Positions 33,950 to 46,304 of a stretch of DNA of 64,000 nt are shown piece by piece. The notes beneath the pieces are model-generated. The model had not been told where the DNA came from. It saw nothing but the letters and a program-made list of their open reading frames with translations, and ran no database searches. Origin of the DNA: Sparassis latifolia (lineage: Eukaryota > Basidiomycota > Agaricomycetes > Polyporales > Sparassidaceae); assembly GCA_018466975.1 (NCBI GenBank), contig CM031558.1, forward strand, positions 1,922,001 to 1,986,000. The letters run 5' to 3'. Numbering within the stretch: the stretch's first letter is position 1; every line of letters begins with the position of its first letter. Both the position numbers and the translations under genes were made by a program.

Positions 33950-36900
33950 CGACGCGTTTTGGGAATTATAGTTTAGTGCCGATGACGCAGCCGTCCCTTC
34001 CGCTGTCTGGCACGTAGCTCAAAAACTCCCACGGGGGACTTCTCAGTGGGCTCCCGGATAATGATCCTAGACTAGTGTATGTACAGCTATGGCGTGGACA
34101 TCGCACGTATCCTCGTCGATGGCCACCTTAAAGATGCATAACACCTCACCTTGATATCCCCCATCCGAGTCGCTCTTAGAATGCACGTTGAGTGCGATAG
34201 TCGTCAGTCGACATACATGGAGGTGAGCATCGCTACTTAAGTGGCACTGAGGAAGGGGCCGTGGATGGGTGGTTGGGTGAAAGTGCTGAGCAGCGGCGAA
34301 TAAATACCTGCTGTATATACAAATTTTGGGAGCGGGTGGGTGGAAGGTAGGAACTAGACACTTTGATCGACGCCGCGTGGTTGTAGAGAAGAAAGTGCAA
34401 ATGGAGTCACCCATGATCAGAGATGCAAGCCGGAGTTAGTCTCTATGCGACTCACCGCCCTTCGTAGATGTGCTGGAAAGTGTCGCCAAGGTCGACTGAT
34501 GTGCGTATAAGCAACGGGTCTTCTAGCACAGATAAAGCATAAATATCCATGAAAACACAGGACGACAGTAGGAGATACTGTAACTGTCGCAAACTGCGAG
34601 CTAGGTTCCTCGACTTTGAATCATTCAGCCTGCTGTGACACAACTGTAACTGCACACCTCACTCCCAACGAGGATCCAACATTCGGAAACAGAGGACTAG
34701 GGAAAAGACCAGACTTCCGCGGTCTCCCATCACAATCAGGAGATATGTAAACGGGTAACGACAATCACATCTCAACAGCTAAACCGCGCGAGGACTCTCG
34801 CAGCAAAGAACTTACCAGCTACGCCCTGACTTTAAATTTTATGATGGTCTCCGTCCGGCTAGGCACCAGAAAGGCAGACGGTACACTCTTTGTTTTAACC
34901 CTCGTACCTCCTCTGTATCTGACCATCCGGTTCGCGTTCCCGATTAAGGCGTCACACATTCTCGCTAGAAATGTTGGTATGGCACGGCCGTACGTTCTTC
35001 ACGTTGAGGCAGCAATGAGCACTGTACCGCCGACCGCACTTGGACGCGGTATGTTTGGGGCAGCCCGCACTACCAGCAGCCGGTAGCTACGGAGCCTGGA
35101 CGACGTACTGTGCTTGGAGTGACTGCCGTCATCATCGTGTGGTAACAGGCTTGCTCGGTGGGCGCAGGACGTCTGCGGATTGAACGAAACTTACTTGAGG
35201 AAGGATCGTCTTGGATCGGAAAGGCCGCCTTCGCTCGGTGGCAACAAACCAGCGAACAAGCTGCTGGCGAGCGAGCCTGCATCGGCGTTTCGCCGGCCCC
35301 GCAGAACACATGAGGCGTCGAGCACGCAAACAAGTCGTTCGGGCTTGATGCACGAGGATGCACGGGCGATCGACACCCCCGCCTAGGGTTCTCGCCCGCA
35401 CGAGCCGCACGTCGCGGCCCTCGCGGAGTGAGCGGCCACTGCCCGAGCCAACATCGCGTGAGTGGCGCACACGTCCGCGAGCTGGCACTTACCCGGGTCG
35501 CGCTGCCATCCGTAGGCAGGGCGCTGCCAGCAAAAGACGCACGGAACGCGTTCGACGCACATTCTGCACCGCGCGAGTTCGCATCAGCATTTCACCAGGC
35601 CCGAAGGACACACGAGGATGCCGGCAGGTCGTCCGGGCAGCAAAACCTCAAGCTCGCTGCTCCTGGAACAGGCGATCAAACCTCCAGCCGCACGGGCACT
35701 AGCAGCTCGCTCACACACGTCGCAGCCTCTTGCGGGGTGATGAGTGCGGAACTGAGTCACTCTCTCTACTATAACTGCAGTGCATACGTTGCGTGGGGCG
35801 GTACCCGGACCGCGACGCCTGCAGTTCTTCATCCATGGACGGGGCAGCACTAGCAAAAGGGGGGATGGAAACGTTGGGTAAGTATACGCGAATGTTCCCT
35901 GTTGGGCTATGCACCGCATCGCGCTGCGCGCGTGCAGCGGCGGGCTCAGCGAAATGACTCACAACGGGGGCTGTAAATAAACGGGAAGACACGAACGATG
36001 GTTTCTGATTGAATGATTGATGGCGCTGGAATATTCGGATGCGGCCCGCTCCCGAGCGTCCAGCTGTGACGCGCATCTACAACGGCTCCGAGACCGCCAC
36101 CGTCAGAGCGCTGTCGCAGCGCGGATTCGAGAAAAGAGAAAGAGGAGAGTCGAGATGGGCGCCGGTGCAATACAGTGGCGCTGGTGGTCGAGCAGCACGT
36201 GACCTCGGAACGGAAAGGCACAGACTCGGGATCAGAAGGACGCCGTCCAAAGAGTCCCGCCCAGCGTCCGCGCGCGCCGCCAGCGCGTGGCGGCGCAGCG
36301 CCACTGTCAAACCGAGGCGAAAAGTGGTGGCGGAGGGAGAAAGAGGCCGAGGAGCAATGTCGCCCGCGGGGCGCTCCATCATCGGCGTTTCCCAGGCGCG
36401 CCCTGATTGGCTGGGCCTATATGCCGGCTGATCGGGAAATAGCTATAAGGATTCGCCTCCCTCACGCTCTTTCCCTCCTCCCTCACCCCCGTCCTTGCTC
36501 CCGCTATCCCCGATCGGCCTGTCTTCCCTGCTTGGCCACTCTCTGCGTTCATATACTCCTCCTCGTTCGTCCATCGTCGGGCGTCCCAGCGCGCCCGACG
36601 GCCCGCTTCTCGTGCAACGCGACACTGACACCTTCCCGTCGCGATCCTCGACGCCTTTCCGCCCCCTAGCAACAAGGTTCGGCCCTGATCCACAAGGTAT
36701 AATTCTATTCCCGAACATAATAATAACAGATACGAATGCTGACACAAAGCCATTAAATTACTTCTATTAAGATTGCAAATAACGTCGGTTGGGGGGTATT
36801 ACAGCACCAGAACGCACAAATGCGCGGCTGTACGAAACGGTAGCACACAGAACGACACAAAGCAGGTAAGGATTAACTATCGACAGAACCCGAACGGGGG

Positions 36901-36960
36901 GAACAGCGAGCGCGGAAGCATCTACAATCTCGAAAAAAAATGGAAGCAAAACGGTGAGTA
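33950..36960. other. GC-rich intergenic region with a degenerate duplication
   Basis: No supportable gene in 3 kb. From 35200 onward the DNA becomes GC-rich and long overlapping frames arise on both strands by composition alone. A degenerate direct duplication pairs 35278-35345 with 35581-35647 (GCATCGGCGTTTCGCCGG versus GCATCAGCATTTCACCAGG). The stretch 36400-36560, with TATA-like CCTATATGCC followed by CT-rich DNA, looks promoter-like but leads to no gene I can support. Confidence 0.35.
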
Positions 36961-36974
36961 GATCATGTGACTTT

Positions 36975-39628
36975 TCATAGCAGCAGCAGGTTCCGCCACT
37001 GGTTGCACAGCGTCTCCCGCCACTCGACCACCGTGACCAGCGACGACCCGTGGATGGGTGCGCTCCTGCTCCAGATGTGCTCCAGCAACGTCCGCGCCTG
37101 CATGATGTGGCCCAGCCCGTCGTCCACCAGCGCGAACCGCTCCTTGATCACGTTTTGCAGCAGCGGGTCCTCCGTCATGCTCCCCGTCAGGAACAACGGG
37201 AAGATGAGCGCGCGGTCGTAGTCCGATGGCGGGAGCTGGTTGAGCAGCGCCACGATGGTGCTCACGCTCTGCACGATCTCCGGGACACCTGCAGCAGCAA
37301 ACACGCAGACAGAACGGTCAGACTCGCTAACCCCGTTCTCACACAGGCGGCGCGTGAACACATACCCCGTATAGATTCGCTCAACACCGTGTGCAGGTAT
37401 AAAACCGCCGTCTCCCGAAAGATGTCCGCCGTAAGCTGCCGCACTTCCTCCATCGCATACGACCCGACCGCGGACACAGCCGCGTCCGCCTGCTCCAGCC
37501 CCGGCTGTTGCGCGTCCGCCGCTGCCGCCGCCGCCTCTTCGACGTCGGCATACTGCCGGGGCACCGCCAGCTGCCTCAGCTGCTGCTCGATCAGGTCCCC
37601 GCGGCGCACGAGCTCGCGCATGCTGAGGCTGCCGCTGCGCTGCTCCGCCGCCTTCCAGTGCGCGAGCGCCGAGATCTCCGCGATGGCCAGCACGGCCTCG
37701 TCCGGGCACCCCGTCAGCGCGTCCATTCGCAGATCAAAGTGCTGCTGCTGCGAGTTCGCCCAGAACCCGCCGCCGCCCGCGAAGAGCCGCCGGTAGAGCG
37801 GCAGGAAGCGCGGCGGCTGCATGAACGTGATGCTCGAGAAGACGTCGATCCACTGCGCGGGTTCGCACGCGGAAGGTCAGTACATTGGGCGGGGAGGAAG
37901 GGGGAAGAGGCGGCAGGGACGCACCATGGTCGCCTTGGCCGCGTACCGCGCGGCGGGGCTCATGTTGAGCAGCGTGAGCTTGGGGTTTTGCTCCTCGTGG
38001 ATCCTGCTCTGGCCGAGCCAGTCGCACGCGACCTCGAGCAGCGCGGGCCAGTCGCCCCAGCCATTGGCGAGGACGGAGAAGGAGATGAGCTGCACGGCGG
38101 CGACGGCGTCCGCGTCGGCGTACTGCGCGCCGTGCGCCTTGGCGCGCGCGATCTGCGCGAGCGCCTGGTCGTAGAAGTACTTGGGCATCGACTGCTCCGG
38201 GTTCTGCACCGGGGCCTCGAGCCGCTGCGCGATGCGCACGCGTGTAGAGTGTAGACTAGATAATGCGCAGATCGCGTGGGCGACGACGCCCGATGGGTCC
38301 GCGGCGACGATCTGCGGAACGAGATCTGAGCGATCGAAGTGTGATTGAGATTGAGGGCGAGAGACTTACGGGGTAGAGCGTGTTGGTGAGCGCGGGCCCT
38401 GCGAACGCGTATTGTACTTTTTGGACGTAGTTGAAATAGTACCCGAGGTACTCGTCCACGGTCGTGAACGGCCCCGGGGCGACGTGCGGCGAGGGCAGCG
38501 CCAGGCCCGCGGAGTGCGGCGCGTCCGTCTCGTGCGCGGCGGGCAGAAATGGTGTGTACGGTACGGGCTCGGGTACAGGCTCATTAGTTGGAATTGGTAG
38601 TGTAGGGGACAGCGAAGCGGGGTGATACGGAAACTCCTGCACGTCAAAGGGTGCGTCCATCGGGGCAACGAACGGCACACCAAGAGGGTAGTGCTGGGCA
38701 GTAGGGCTGCTGCGCGCACTGACGGTCCCTGCGGAGGATAAAAGCAGCACGTCAGCGGTGTCTCCGCGCGCGGTGGCGGGGCCGGGGGCATGACAAATTA
38801 GCGCGCCACTCACCTCGGCCGTGGACGAGCCGGTGGGGGTGGTGGTAGGGCGACGCGGCGTAGGCGCGCCGGAAGCTCGCGTCGCCCTCGCCGAAGCTGT
38901 GGTTGCGCCGCAGGGTGCTGGGGCCGGGCCCCGCGACACCGAGCGGGGGAGGGGGCGGCGGGGGCGGGTGGAGGTGCCCGAAGGTGGTGCGGGGCTGCCC
39001 GCGGATGCGGCCCTCGCGCGTGAGCTGCTCCTTGATCTCGGCGCGGTACGCGGCGACGCGCTCCTTGTCCTAGAGCGCCACGGTGAGTGCGCGCAAACAC
39101 AGACGGAGGCAGGGGGGAGAGCAGGGAGAGAGAGAGAGAGAAGTAGCGGACGTACGCGCATCCAGTCTGGCCGCTTGACGCCCCAGCCGAGGCACTTGAG
39201 CCCGAGGCGGAGACACGTCTTGCAAGACTCGCCCTCGCGCTCCTCGTCACATTTCTGCGGTGCGCGCGGTCAGCGGTGCGCACACGAGGATGGATGGGTG
39301 AGACACACCTTTCGCCGTACGCGGCAGGTCCTGATATGCGTACGTGCAATGCGTGATCAGACGTCAAGTGGAGGACGGGGAGGGGGAGCGCCGAGCGCAC
39401 GTACCAGCAGCCGCCTTTGCCAGCAGAGTGCGGGCGCGTTGTTTCGGGGGCGGAGCGCGCGGGGGTGCTCGTCGCGCTGCCTCTGCCAGAAGAGTCGCCT
39501 TCGTCGAACATTGCTGGTGTCATATTGAGGGAAGGTGAAGCGGAGACGGGAGAGGCATTACTGGACGGCACGTCAGAGTAAAATTCGGGGGAGGACTGGG
39601 CGGGCTCGTCCAGTGCCTGGTGGGCCAT
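36975..39628 (-). CDS. Zn2Cys6 transcription factor, fungal-specific (paralogue 1)
   Basis: ATG 39628 opens a Ser-rich N-terminus. The binuclear zinc cluster is split by two introns and reads GGCWY, TCRVRRKKCDEEREGESC, then KTCLRLGLKCLGWGVKRPDW (39415-39170). All six Cys are present in the CX2CX6C...CX2CX6C pattern typical of GAL4-type DNA binding. A proline-rich linker (GHLHPPPPPPP) and a long all-helical middle domain follow (DEYLGYYFNYVQKVQYAF, then AICALSSLHSTRVR, WIDVFSSITFMQPPRFLPLY, VLAIAEISALAHWK), matching the 'fungal specific transcription factor' trailer. The protein ends EWRETLCNQWRNLLLL with TGA 36977-36975. It should be a nuclear regulator; its target is unknown. It is a paralogue of the gene at 42381-44767 (same GxKRPDWMR after the cluster and the same AIAEISxLAHWK block), so a local duplication is likely. 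Confidence 0.8.
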
Positions 39629-39889
39629 GTGGAAGAGAAGAGACGTGACGGAGAGCGTATGATTATAGCGATGCGCAGTGCAGCATGTAAGTAATATAGA
39701 ATGCGGAGGCGGGGAGCGGGGGCAGTGAGAGACTCGGCAATTGTGACTGTAAAAAGGCGAGGCGTATGTTCTTGCGGAATGTCAGCGACCGCGAGAACTT
39801 GGGAGGATTGTTGTTTTTCGTGACTGAAAATCACCGCCACGCCGGATCGCAGCACGCGCGACGGGCTGGGGAAATAGCTACGGGAGCAT

Positions 39890-41280
39890 ATGTTTCGCCG
39901 CCGTCCTGTGCGCAGAGCGTGCACCCAGAAAGTGCTCCATCACCGACGCCACCCGTTTCGACTCCGATCCCATTCTCCGCACCACCGACCTCCGAACCGC
40001 CGTACAGATCCACTAGCCTCCGGTGCTCGTCCTCCGGCACTTCGCTACTACTCATCCTCCTTCCTCTCCGGCGTTCCCAGACCCCGTCACTCCAACGCCA
40101 CCGTCTTCGACACCCCGTATACGTCTACGATCATGTAAGCCCCGTCCTTCCGGGGCGTCTACCATATCAGGCCCAACCACGTACTCACACCTGTCTTCTC
40201 CCTCGACCACACCATCAATCCTCCTGCCATCCACGAGGGGAAACTTCCGGACGAACGCACGTCTGCCATCTCGTGCCTAGCCCCACAGATCTACCGCTCG
40301 AAGATCGCATTATTGCGTCCCGTCGCTACCTCTTCCTCCCTAACAACCGTCTTCTGCACATGCTCCTCACGGCGTCGAGCTGCCCGCGCCCAAAGCTCAA
40401 GGCTGCGAGTCGACGTCGCTGTTCGGGACTTGTATGGAGCCAACTAGCTTTTCCGAGGCGATGCCCCCCCAGAGCACGCTGTGTTCCATTTCTAGAGAGA
40501 AATAGCTGTATTTCGCACAGCCACCGCGTCCTCGAGTCCAGCGCGAGGAGCGAGGTCTATTTACCAATTTACCGCGTACAGCTCTAGTCGTCTCCTTTGG
40601 TGCCTGCTGCACAGCTGGACGTCCTCGAGTCGTCTGTACGAAGTAGCAGCGGTAGCGACTCTCAGCATGACTCACCATCTCGGCTCATCAACACACCATC
40701 TCACCAACGCGAGCCACCGGATGGGCTCGCTGCACGATCCCCACACGTCTGCTGTCAGAGAAAGTACAAGGCGACGACGGGCAAGGTCTGCTGCACGCAG
40801 TCACAAGGGACATGAACTTCGCATCAGAAAACGCGCTGCTCTCCGACGTCGACTCGTCGGGAAGGGCACGCGCAAATAAGGCAGTCCTTGTATTGATGAC
40901 GACGACGACGGCAGGGACCAACCCGCCGCGCTGTCCACGCACGTTCAATTGATGCGGTGCGCGTGCAGCCGTCCCCTCGGAGAGCAGTATCCATCGCTGG
41001 TGACGACCGCCTCCGCACACACCGGAGCGCCTGCCCACCGCGACAGCGCGTGTCCGCGACCCCTCATAAAGACGTCCTCGCCGTCCTCGAGGCTCCCAAG
41101 CTCTTCCGGCCCAGAAGCGCACGCAGACTCCTCCCCAGCGCCCCCGCTGATCCTGCCACGGCCGAACCAGTCCGCGCCCTCGGACACACAGACGCCCAGA
41201 CGAAAACCTGTATTCCAGCACCCGATCGAGCCAGATGAGTGTAGGTCCACATTTGCAGCGCGTGCCGAACGCTGAACACG
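39890..41280 (+). pseudogene. Relic coding sequence between the two regulators, unknown
   Basis: Plus-strand frames here have protein-like composition. One runs 39890-40135 (SSSFLSGVPRPRHSNATVFD, then TPYTSTIM), meets TAA and continues in the same frame as APSFRGVYHIRPNHVLTPVF and SLDHTINPPAIHEGKLPDER to about 40450. The TAA could be CAA with a C-to-T change. A second open stretch (40949-41275) reads SRPLGEQYPSLVTTASAHTG and ends FQHPIEPDECRSTFAARAER. I do not recognise either, and no start or consistent splice set joins them. GC-rich DNA can mimic coding sequence, so confidence is low. From 41280 to 42380 I see no gene. Confidence 0.25.
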
Positions 41281-42380
41281 CAGCTTCTGGATCCCCCACC
41301 GCCACATCCGAATCACCTTCGTCGAACCCACCACCCTCAAAAAGACCCACTGCCCGCAATTGCAAGGCTCGAGGCAGAAGAGGACCCACTTTCGTATCTC
41401 GGGTCCCCCGCACGCAGAACGCAGACGGAGCCCAGGAAACGCCGGTGGAGAATCGAGCGCTTCCCGGGGGCCGGGGGGGACCACGGAGCCTCCGGTGCGC
41501 CGGACGTTCGTCCTCGTTATCGCTGCTGCGAGCCCAAACGGGGCAAGCGCCAGACGGGCGCACGCCGGGGCCCCGGTGCGTGGCTGCCATATCGGTGCGG
41601 CTAGGCGCTCATAATGGAAGGCGCCCTCGTTTTGCCTCGTTACGATCGAGTTAATAATGTGGTGGTCGTTGCGGTGCGGTGCGTGTGCTCTGCGAATCAG
41701 TGTTTTAATCGTGGTGCGAAGCTTCTTCGCTCTTATCGGCGCCTGTGCTCCCCCGACACTATGATACCCTGTTCTGCGGCCGTGCACGGTGCACCTGTGG
41801 TCGTGTGCAGAGGGCAGAGGGTCGACGGCCGATAAGCCCACGGAACGTGTTCGCGTCTTGGAACCGGAAGCCTTCCTTCTCATGATCAGTCTTGGAATAG
41901 AACGACGAGCAGCCCGAAATACATCCCGAAATAAAGGAGGCCAACGAAGGTATGTCCGTGCATTGGGAACATAGAACAACAGCTGGGCGGTCCGGGGCGG
42001 GGCGGGAATCCGTAGACGGGGTGGTGTAGTACACGTAGCGTATTAAATTTACAGTTACGCTACAGCAGCTGCGGGGGAGCGAGACATAAAACGTAGCATG
42101 CGAACGGTCATAAAATTCGAGGCGGGAACATACGTCGTGAACACGGGGAACCGGCGGAGAGCATGAACGGGGAGAGCCTCGTCTGGTGTAATATTTACAT
42201 TGAGACACTGGAGAGGAGGCGAACTTGACGCGCACAGCATAAAACACGGAGCAGCGGAAGCAGAAAACAAAGCAAGCAGGAAGAGAGCAGATATGGCGTT
42301 GGGCTTTTATTGAATATCGTGGACTGTAACAGAGAAGTGGATGCGGGAGTAGGAGGAGGAGGGGGTTTCGCATCGGCGAA

Positions 42381-44767
42381 CTAGACGAGCAGCAGCAGGT
42401 CCCGCTGCGACTCGCGCATCACGTCGCGCCAATTGACGGGCCCGCCCTGGTTGCGCTCGCGGCGGGCCCACACGTCCTCCATGAGCTTGCGCACCTCGGA
42501 CACGTTCCCGACGGACTCGCCCTGCTGCGACTCGAGCATCTTGAGGAGGAACGCGCGGTGGCGCGGGTCGTCCGTGAGGCACCCGCAGATGCATATCCCG
42601 AACACGACGCTGCGCACCACGCCGCGCGAGACCGCGGGCAGGTGCGTCGGCACGCGGCGCAGGCACTCGATCGTCTCCGCGACGCCCGCGATGATCTCCG
42701 GGCACGACGGGAAGTCGCCGGAGAGGACGGTGTGCAGGTACACGCGCGCGGACGCGCGGAAGATGTCGTTCGTGAGCTGCCGGCGCGCGGCGACGTCGGG
42801 GTCCGCGGCGAGCGAGCTCGGGTCGGGCGGCGCGTATGCGCCCGCCCCGGCGGAGAGGTAGCGGTTCTCGATGTCGACGCCGCGCTCGACAAGGCGCGGG
42901 ACGCTGAGGCAGCCGCGCGCGCGGTGGCTCTCCTTCCAGTGCGCGAGGCTCGATATCTCCGCGATCGCGAGCACGATGTGGTTCTCGCAGCCCATGACGG
43001 GCAGCATCGAGATCTCGGGCGCGGACGCGAGCGGGTCGTCGATGTACGCGCCGCTGCGGCCAAAGAGCTGGCGGTACGTCGCGAGGAAGCGCGGGACCTG
43101 CTGCGTCGTCACGCTCGCCAGCACGTCGAACCACATCGTCGTCTTGATGATGAACCGCGTCGACTCGGAGCAGCGGCGGAGCACCTCTTCTGGCCCGTAG
43201 AACCGCGGGTTCGTGAGCACGCTGTCCACGAACTGGCTCGCGATGTCGAGGTACGGCATCCACGCGCCCCGCCCGCCGGTGAAGAGGAAGGTCGACACGA
43301 TGTGCAGCCCCGCCATCGCGTCGCCCTCGTTGTACCGGCTCTTGGAGGACAGGGTGCTCTCGATGCGCCGGAAGATGGCCGTTACGTCCGAGGAGTGAGC
43401 GCGCGAGGGGAAGCGCACGCATTGCAGGTGGAGCGACGAGAGCGCGCATGCGGCGTCTCGCGCAGACGAGCTCTCCTGGAGCAGCCTGAGCATGAAGGCG
43501 CTGATGGACGAATCCGCCAGCAGATACTGGATGGGGAGCACATTTTGGAGGTAGTACTGGATCATATCAGAGTGTTCTGCGGCGATGGGCAAGGCATAGC
43601 CATTCAATGTAGGGGGTATCACAGGGCCCGTCGGGCTGGTGGTATCGTTGAGGTCTTCGTCGTCGTAGGTGAAATTGTAGTACGCTGAGAAGGGCGTGCT
43701 CGAAGATGCCGGGGAAAGGTATGTTGAAACAGTTTGTTGCTGTGCGTGTTGCGCAGAAGACGAACCACCCGCCGGGAGCCCTGCCAACAAACGAGGGCAT
43801 TAAGCACAATACATTCATAATACACTAATAACGGTACGGAGCCTTACAGGACGACGACGAGGAAGACAAGGGCACTAGACTAGTAGAAGACGGTAACATA
43901 GAAGTGGATGGTGTGGGATACATGTCGGACAAGTTCGGCAGCATGGTGGTGCTCCGAGCCATCGACGGGTCATGATGCCCCATGTCGGGAATATGGGGTT
44001 GCCAGCCTAGAAAAGGTTACTACCGAGCGGGAGCCCATACGAATAGGAATACACACTGGAGGCAGAGTATGGAGGCTCGGGCTGCATTGGCGGGTAATGA
44101 GAGCCGTCGCGAACGAAGGACGTTGCGAGGCCGTTGTGTGGCCGGTGGCCATCGCTGGAGCTTGCAGACAGAGTGGGAGTGGGAGGGCTGGAGGGGGATG
44201 CGCGCAGGTTGTCGACGAGGACGAGCATCTGCGGCTCCTGTTCAGAGGCGCGAGGGCCCGAGCCAGAATGGCCCTTGATCATTCCCTGGGAGGCGAGGAA
44301 GGTCTTGATCTTCTCGCGGAGCTCGGTGACGCTATTGTTCTCCTGCAGGAATGTGTGGCGTCGTTGGCACGCGCCCCTATCTGATGCAAAAAAAAAGCTC
44401 ACTCTCATCCAGTCTGGACGCTTTGCACCGAAACCGAGACACTGCAGGCGAAGACGGACGCAGGTCTGGCAGGCGCCCTCAGTGTTCGGTTGTTCGTCGC
44501 ATTTCTGTGGAAACCAAGGATGCGCCACAGGGGGTGGAAGAAAGAAAGGGAGAAATCGGTCAGCGTCTAGCGAGGGAGAAAGGAAGAGTGACGAGCGGGC
44601 GTTGGCGCGCAGAGACAGACCTTTCTGCGGATGCGACAGGTGTAGCAGCCCGACTTGGCGCGGACGGCGCCTTTCGGCTTGGGCGCTCCGGATTTCTTTT
44701 GGGAGGATCTGAGCTGGGCGGAGGTGGAGGAGACGGACTTGCGGGGAGTCGACGGAAGGTCGGGCAT
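42381..44767 (-). CDS. Zn2Cys6 transcription factor, fungal-specific (paralogue 2)
   Basis: ATG 44767 begins MPDLPSTPRKSVSSTSAQLR; a basic patch precedes the zinc cluster GCYTCRIRRK, KCDEQPNTEGAC and QTCVRLRLQCLGFGAKRPDW, which is split by one intron at the same KK position as in the neighbour. A coiled segment (ENNSVTELREKIKTFLASQG), a Ser/Pro/Tyr-rich linker, and one long exon (43790-42381) with the helical trailer follow: MIQYYLQNVLPIQYLLADSS, then ACALSSLHLQCVR, WMPYLDIASQFVDSVL, VLAIAEISSLAHWKESH and RDVMRESQRDLLLLV. The stop is TAG 42383-42381. The C-terminal ends of both paralogues (LLLL / LLLLV) and their order match. It is a predicted sequence-specific nuclear regulator; the target is unknown. 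No damage is seen. Upstream (44768-44830) is CT-rich when read on the minus strand, as is common in fungal promoters. Confidence 0.8.
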
Positions 44768-45954
44768 AGAGGACGGAGAAGGTGGCGGTGAGGAGGAGAG
44801 GCAGAGGACGACGTCGAGTAGACGGGACGAGGCGGTGGAAGGAGGGAGTGGCCGTATATGTACCCCAGGGCGCTGGGGTGAACCCGTGCGAACTGCGAAG
44901 GAAAACGGTCATGTCTTCCCTCCTTCCCCTTCCAGCCGACTGAACCTTACCGCCAGCTCCCCGATCACCCCGCCCCGCGTCCCCCGACGACTCCCGTCTC
45001 ACCGCCTCGGCCGGCACGCACCAGCCAATCACCGCCCGACCCCTCGGCTTTTTGATCATCTCCCGCCCGTGCCACCTCGCCGAGGGTTGGTGCAAGCCTG
45101 GGCGTGCGCAGAGCACACTGAGAGGTCGAGTGCAGCTCACCAAGCACGCCGAAGCTCCAAGAGCAGATGGAGAAAGGTCAGACCACTGCGACGGGCGGTG
45201 GCGCCCTCGTGTGCGGTTTCGCGGGGCTGCAACGGTCACAAGGACGCCCATTGTAGGAGCATAGCCGCGGAGATCAGATACCGTATCATGATGCGATTCT
45301 ACAGGCACGCGCATCGGTCGGCGCACGCCCAGGCCTCGCCCTCGCTGGCGCTCCCATCTGAACATATCCGTCTTAGGCGCGCACAAACCCCGGCACCGCA
45401 GTCAGCCACCGGCGCTCTCCCCGGCCACCCCTCCTCGTGCATATCCACCGTGGGAGGCGCCCGTTCTCGACGCTGACAGCATTCCATGCCAGTCCGTGCC
45501 AAGCTGCCGTTATCAGTGCCCAACACGCCACCAAACGCAGCTTCCTGAAGGCCTGACCACTCGGTGGCCCACCCAACGCGACATATGACCTCGATGCCAC
45601 CCTACAGTCCAGAAGACGAGAACCAGCTGGCGCTTAGGTAAAGCTGCGACAACATCGCAACCAGACACAATCAAGGAAACACCGTGTCCTTGACAGATGC
45701 CCCCTCGGAACACGATGGTGCGAGCCTACCCCGGTGAATGATGATGGTCGCAACCCTCCGCGGACCCTGTGGTGGCTGCAGAAAGCGGACAGAGCAGATC
45801 CCATGTTACCGAATAAACGCTAGTGTACAACGAGAACTCATCTTTGCATCACCCAACGGCGCAGCGAGCAGCGGCACCATTCCCTGAGCGTCCCCGATCC
45901 TCTTATCGCCATCACCTCCCACCCAAAGCTGTGCCGGGGGAAACAGCCAGCAGA
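44768..45954. other. Intergenic, no gene seen
   Basis: It contains the promoter side of the minus-strand regulator. Long overlapping open frames on both strands are GC-driven and share no motif I recognise. Confidence 0.35.
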
Positions 45955-46304
45955 AGGACCCTGGATAATCCCCCCAAAGGTCGTCGCCAAAACCCCCCCA
46001 ATTCACAAAAATCTGTCCGGCCCATTTTTGGCCGGTTTAGGGAGTTTTTTGTCCGGAAATAGCGACATCCTCGCTCTGGGGACTTCCATTTTAGGCAATT
46101 TGTGGCTATTTTTAGCCATTTTCGGCTTTTTCCGGCGATTTTCCGGCGATTTTTGCCCCAGAACAGTTCTATGTCCGGATAGTACGACGGCTACATGGTC
46201 CTTAGGGGGTCCATTTGTCCGGACATGACGACGGCGTGAGGTCGATTTTCGCAAAAATCTGTCCGGATTTGGCGACGACCTTTGTGGGGATTATCCAGGG
46301 TCCT
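45955..46304. mobile_element. 350-bp MITE with AGGACCC ends and 8-bp TSD
   Basis: Terminal inverted repeats AGGACCCTGGATAATCCCC (left, 45955) and its reverse complement (right, ending 46304) continue inward as AAAGGTCGTCGCCAAA on both sides. The 8-bp direct repeats CCAGCAGA flank it exactly at 45947-45954 and 46305-46312. The interior repeats TGTCCGGA followed by GACGAC-like motifs four to five times. Non-coding. The first seven bases and the duplication length match the 16.2-kb transposon at 6599-22806. Confidence 0.85.

Noticed and set aside
35070..36753. Numerous overlapping 60-160 codon frames
   Set aside because: High GC lowers stop frequency on all frames; no splice pattern, start context or family motif singles one out.
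37050..38254. Two overlapping 248-codon plus-strand frames
   Set aside because: Antisense shadows of the first Zn2Cys6 regulator.
40688..41979. 300- and 344-codon minus-strand open frames
   Set aside because: Overlapping frames in GC-rich DNA, Arg/Gly-rich, no motif; neither better than the plus-strand relic.
42558..43688. 376-codon plus-strand open frame
   Set aside because: Antisense shadow of the long GC-rich exon of the second Zn2Cys6 regulator; Arg/Ala-rich without motifs.
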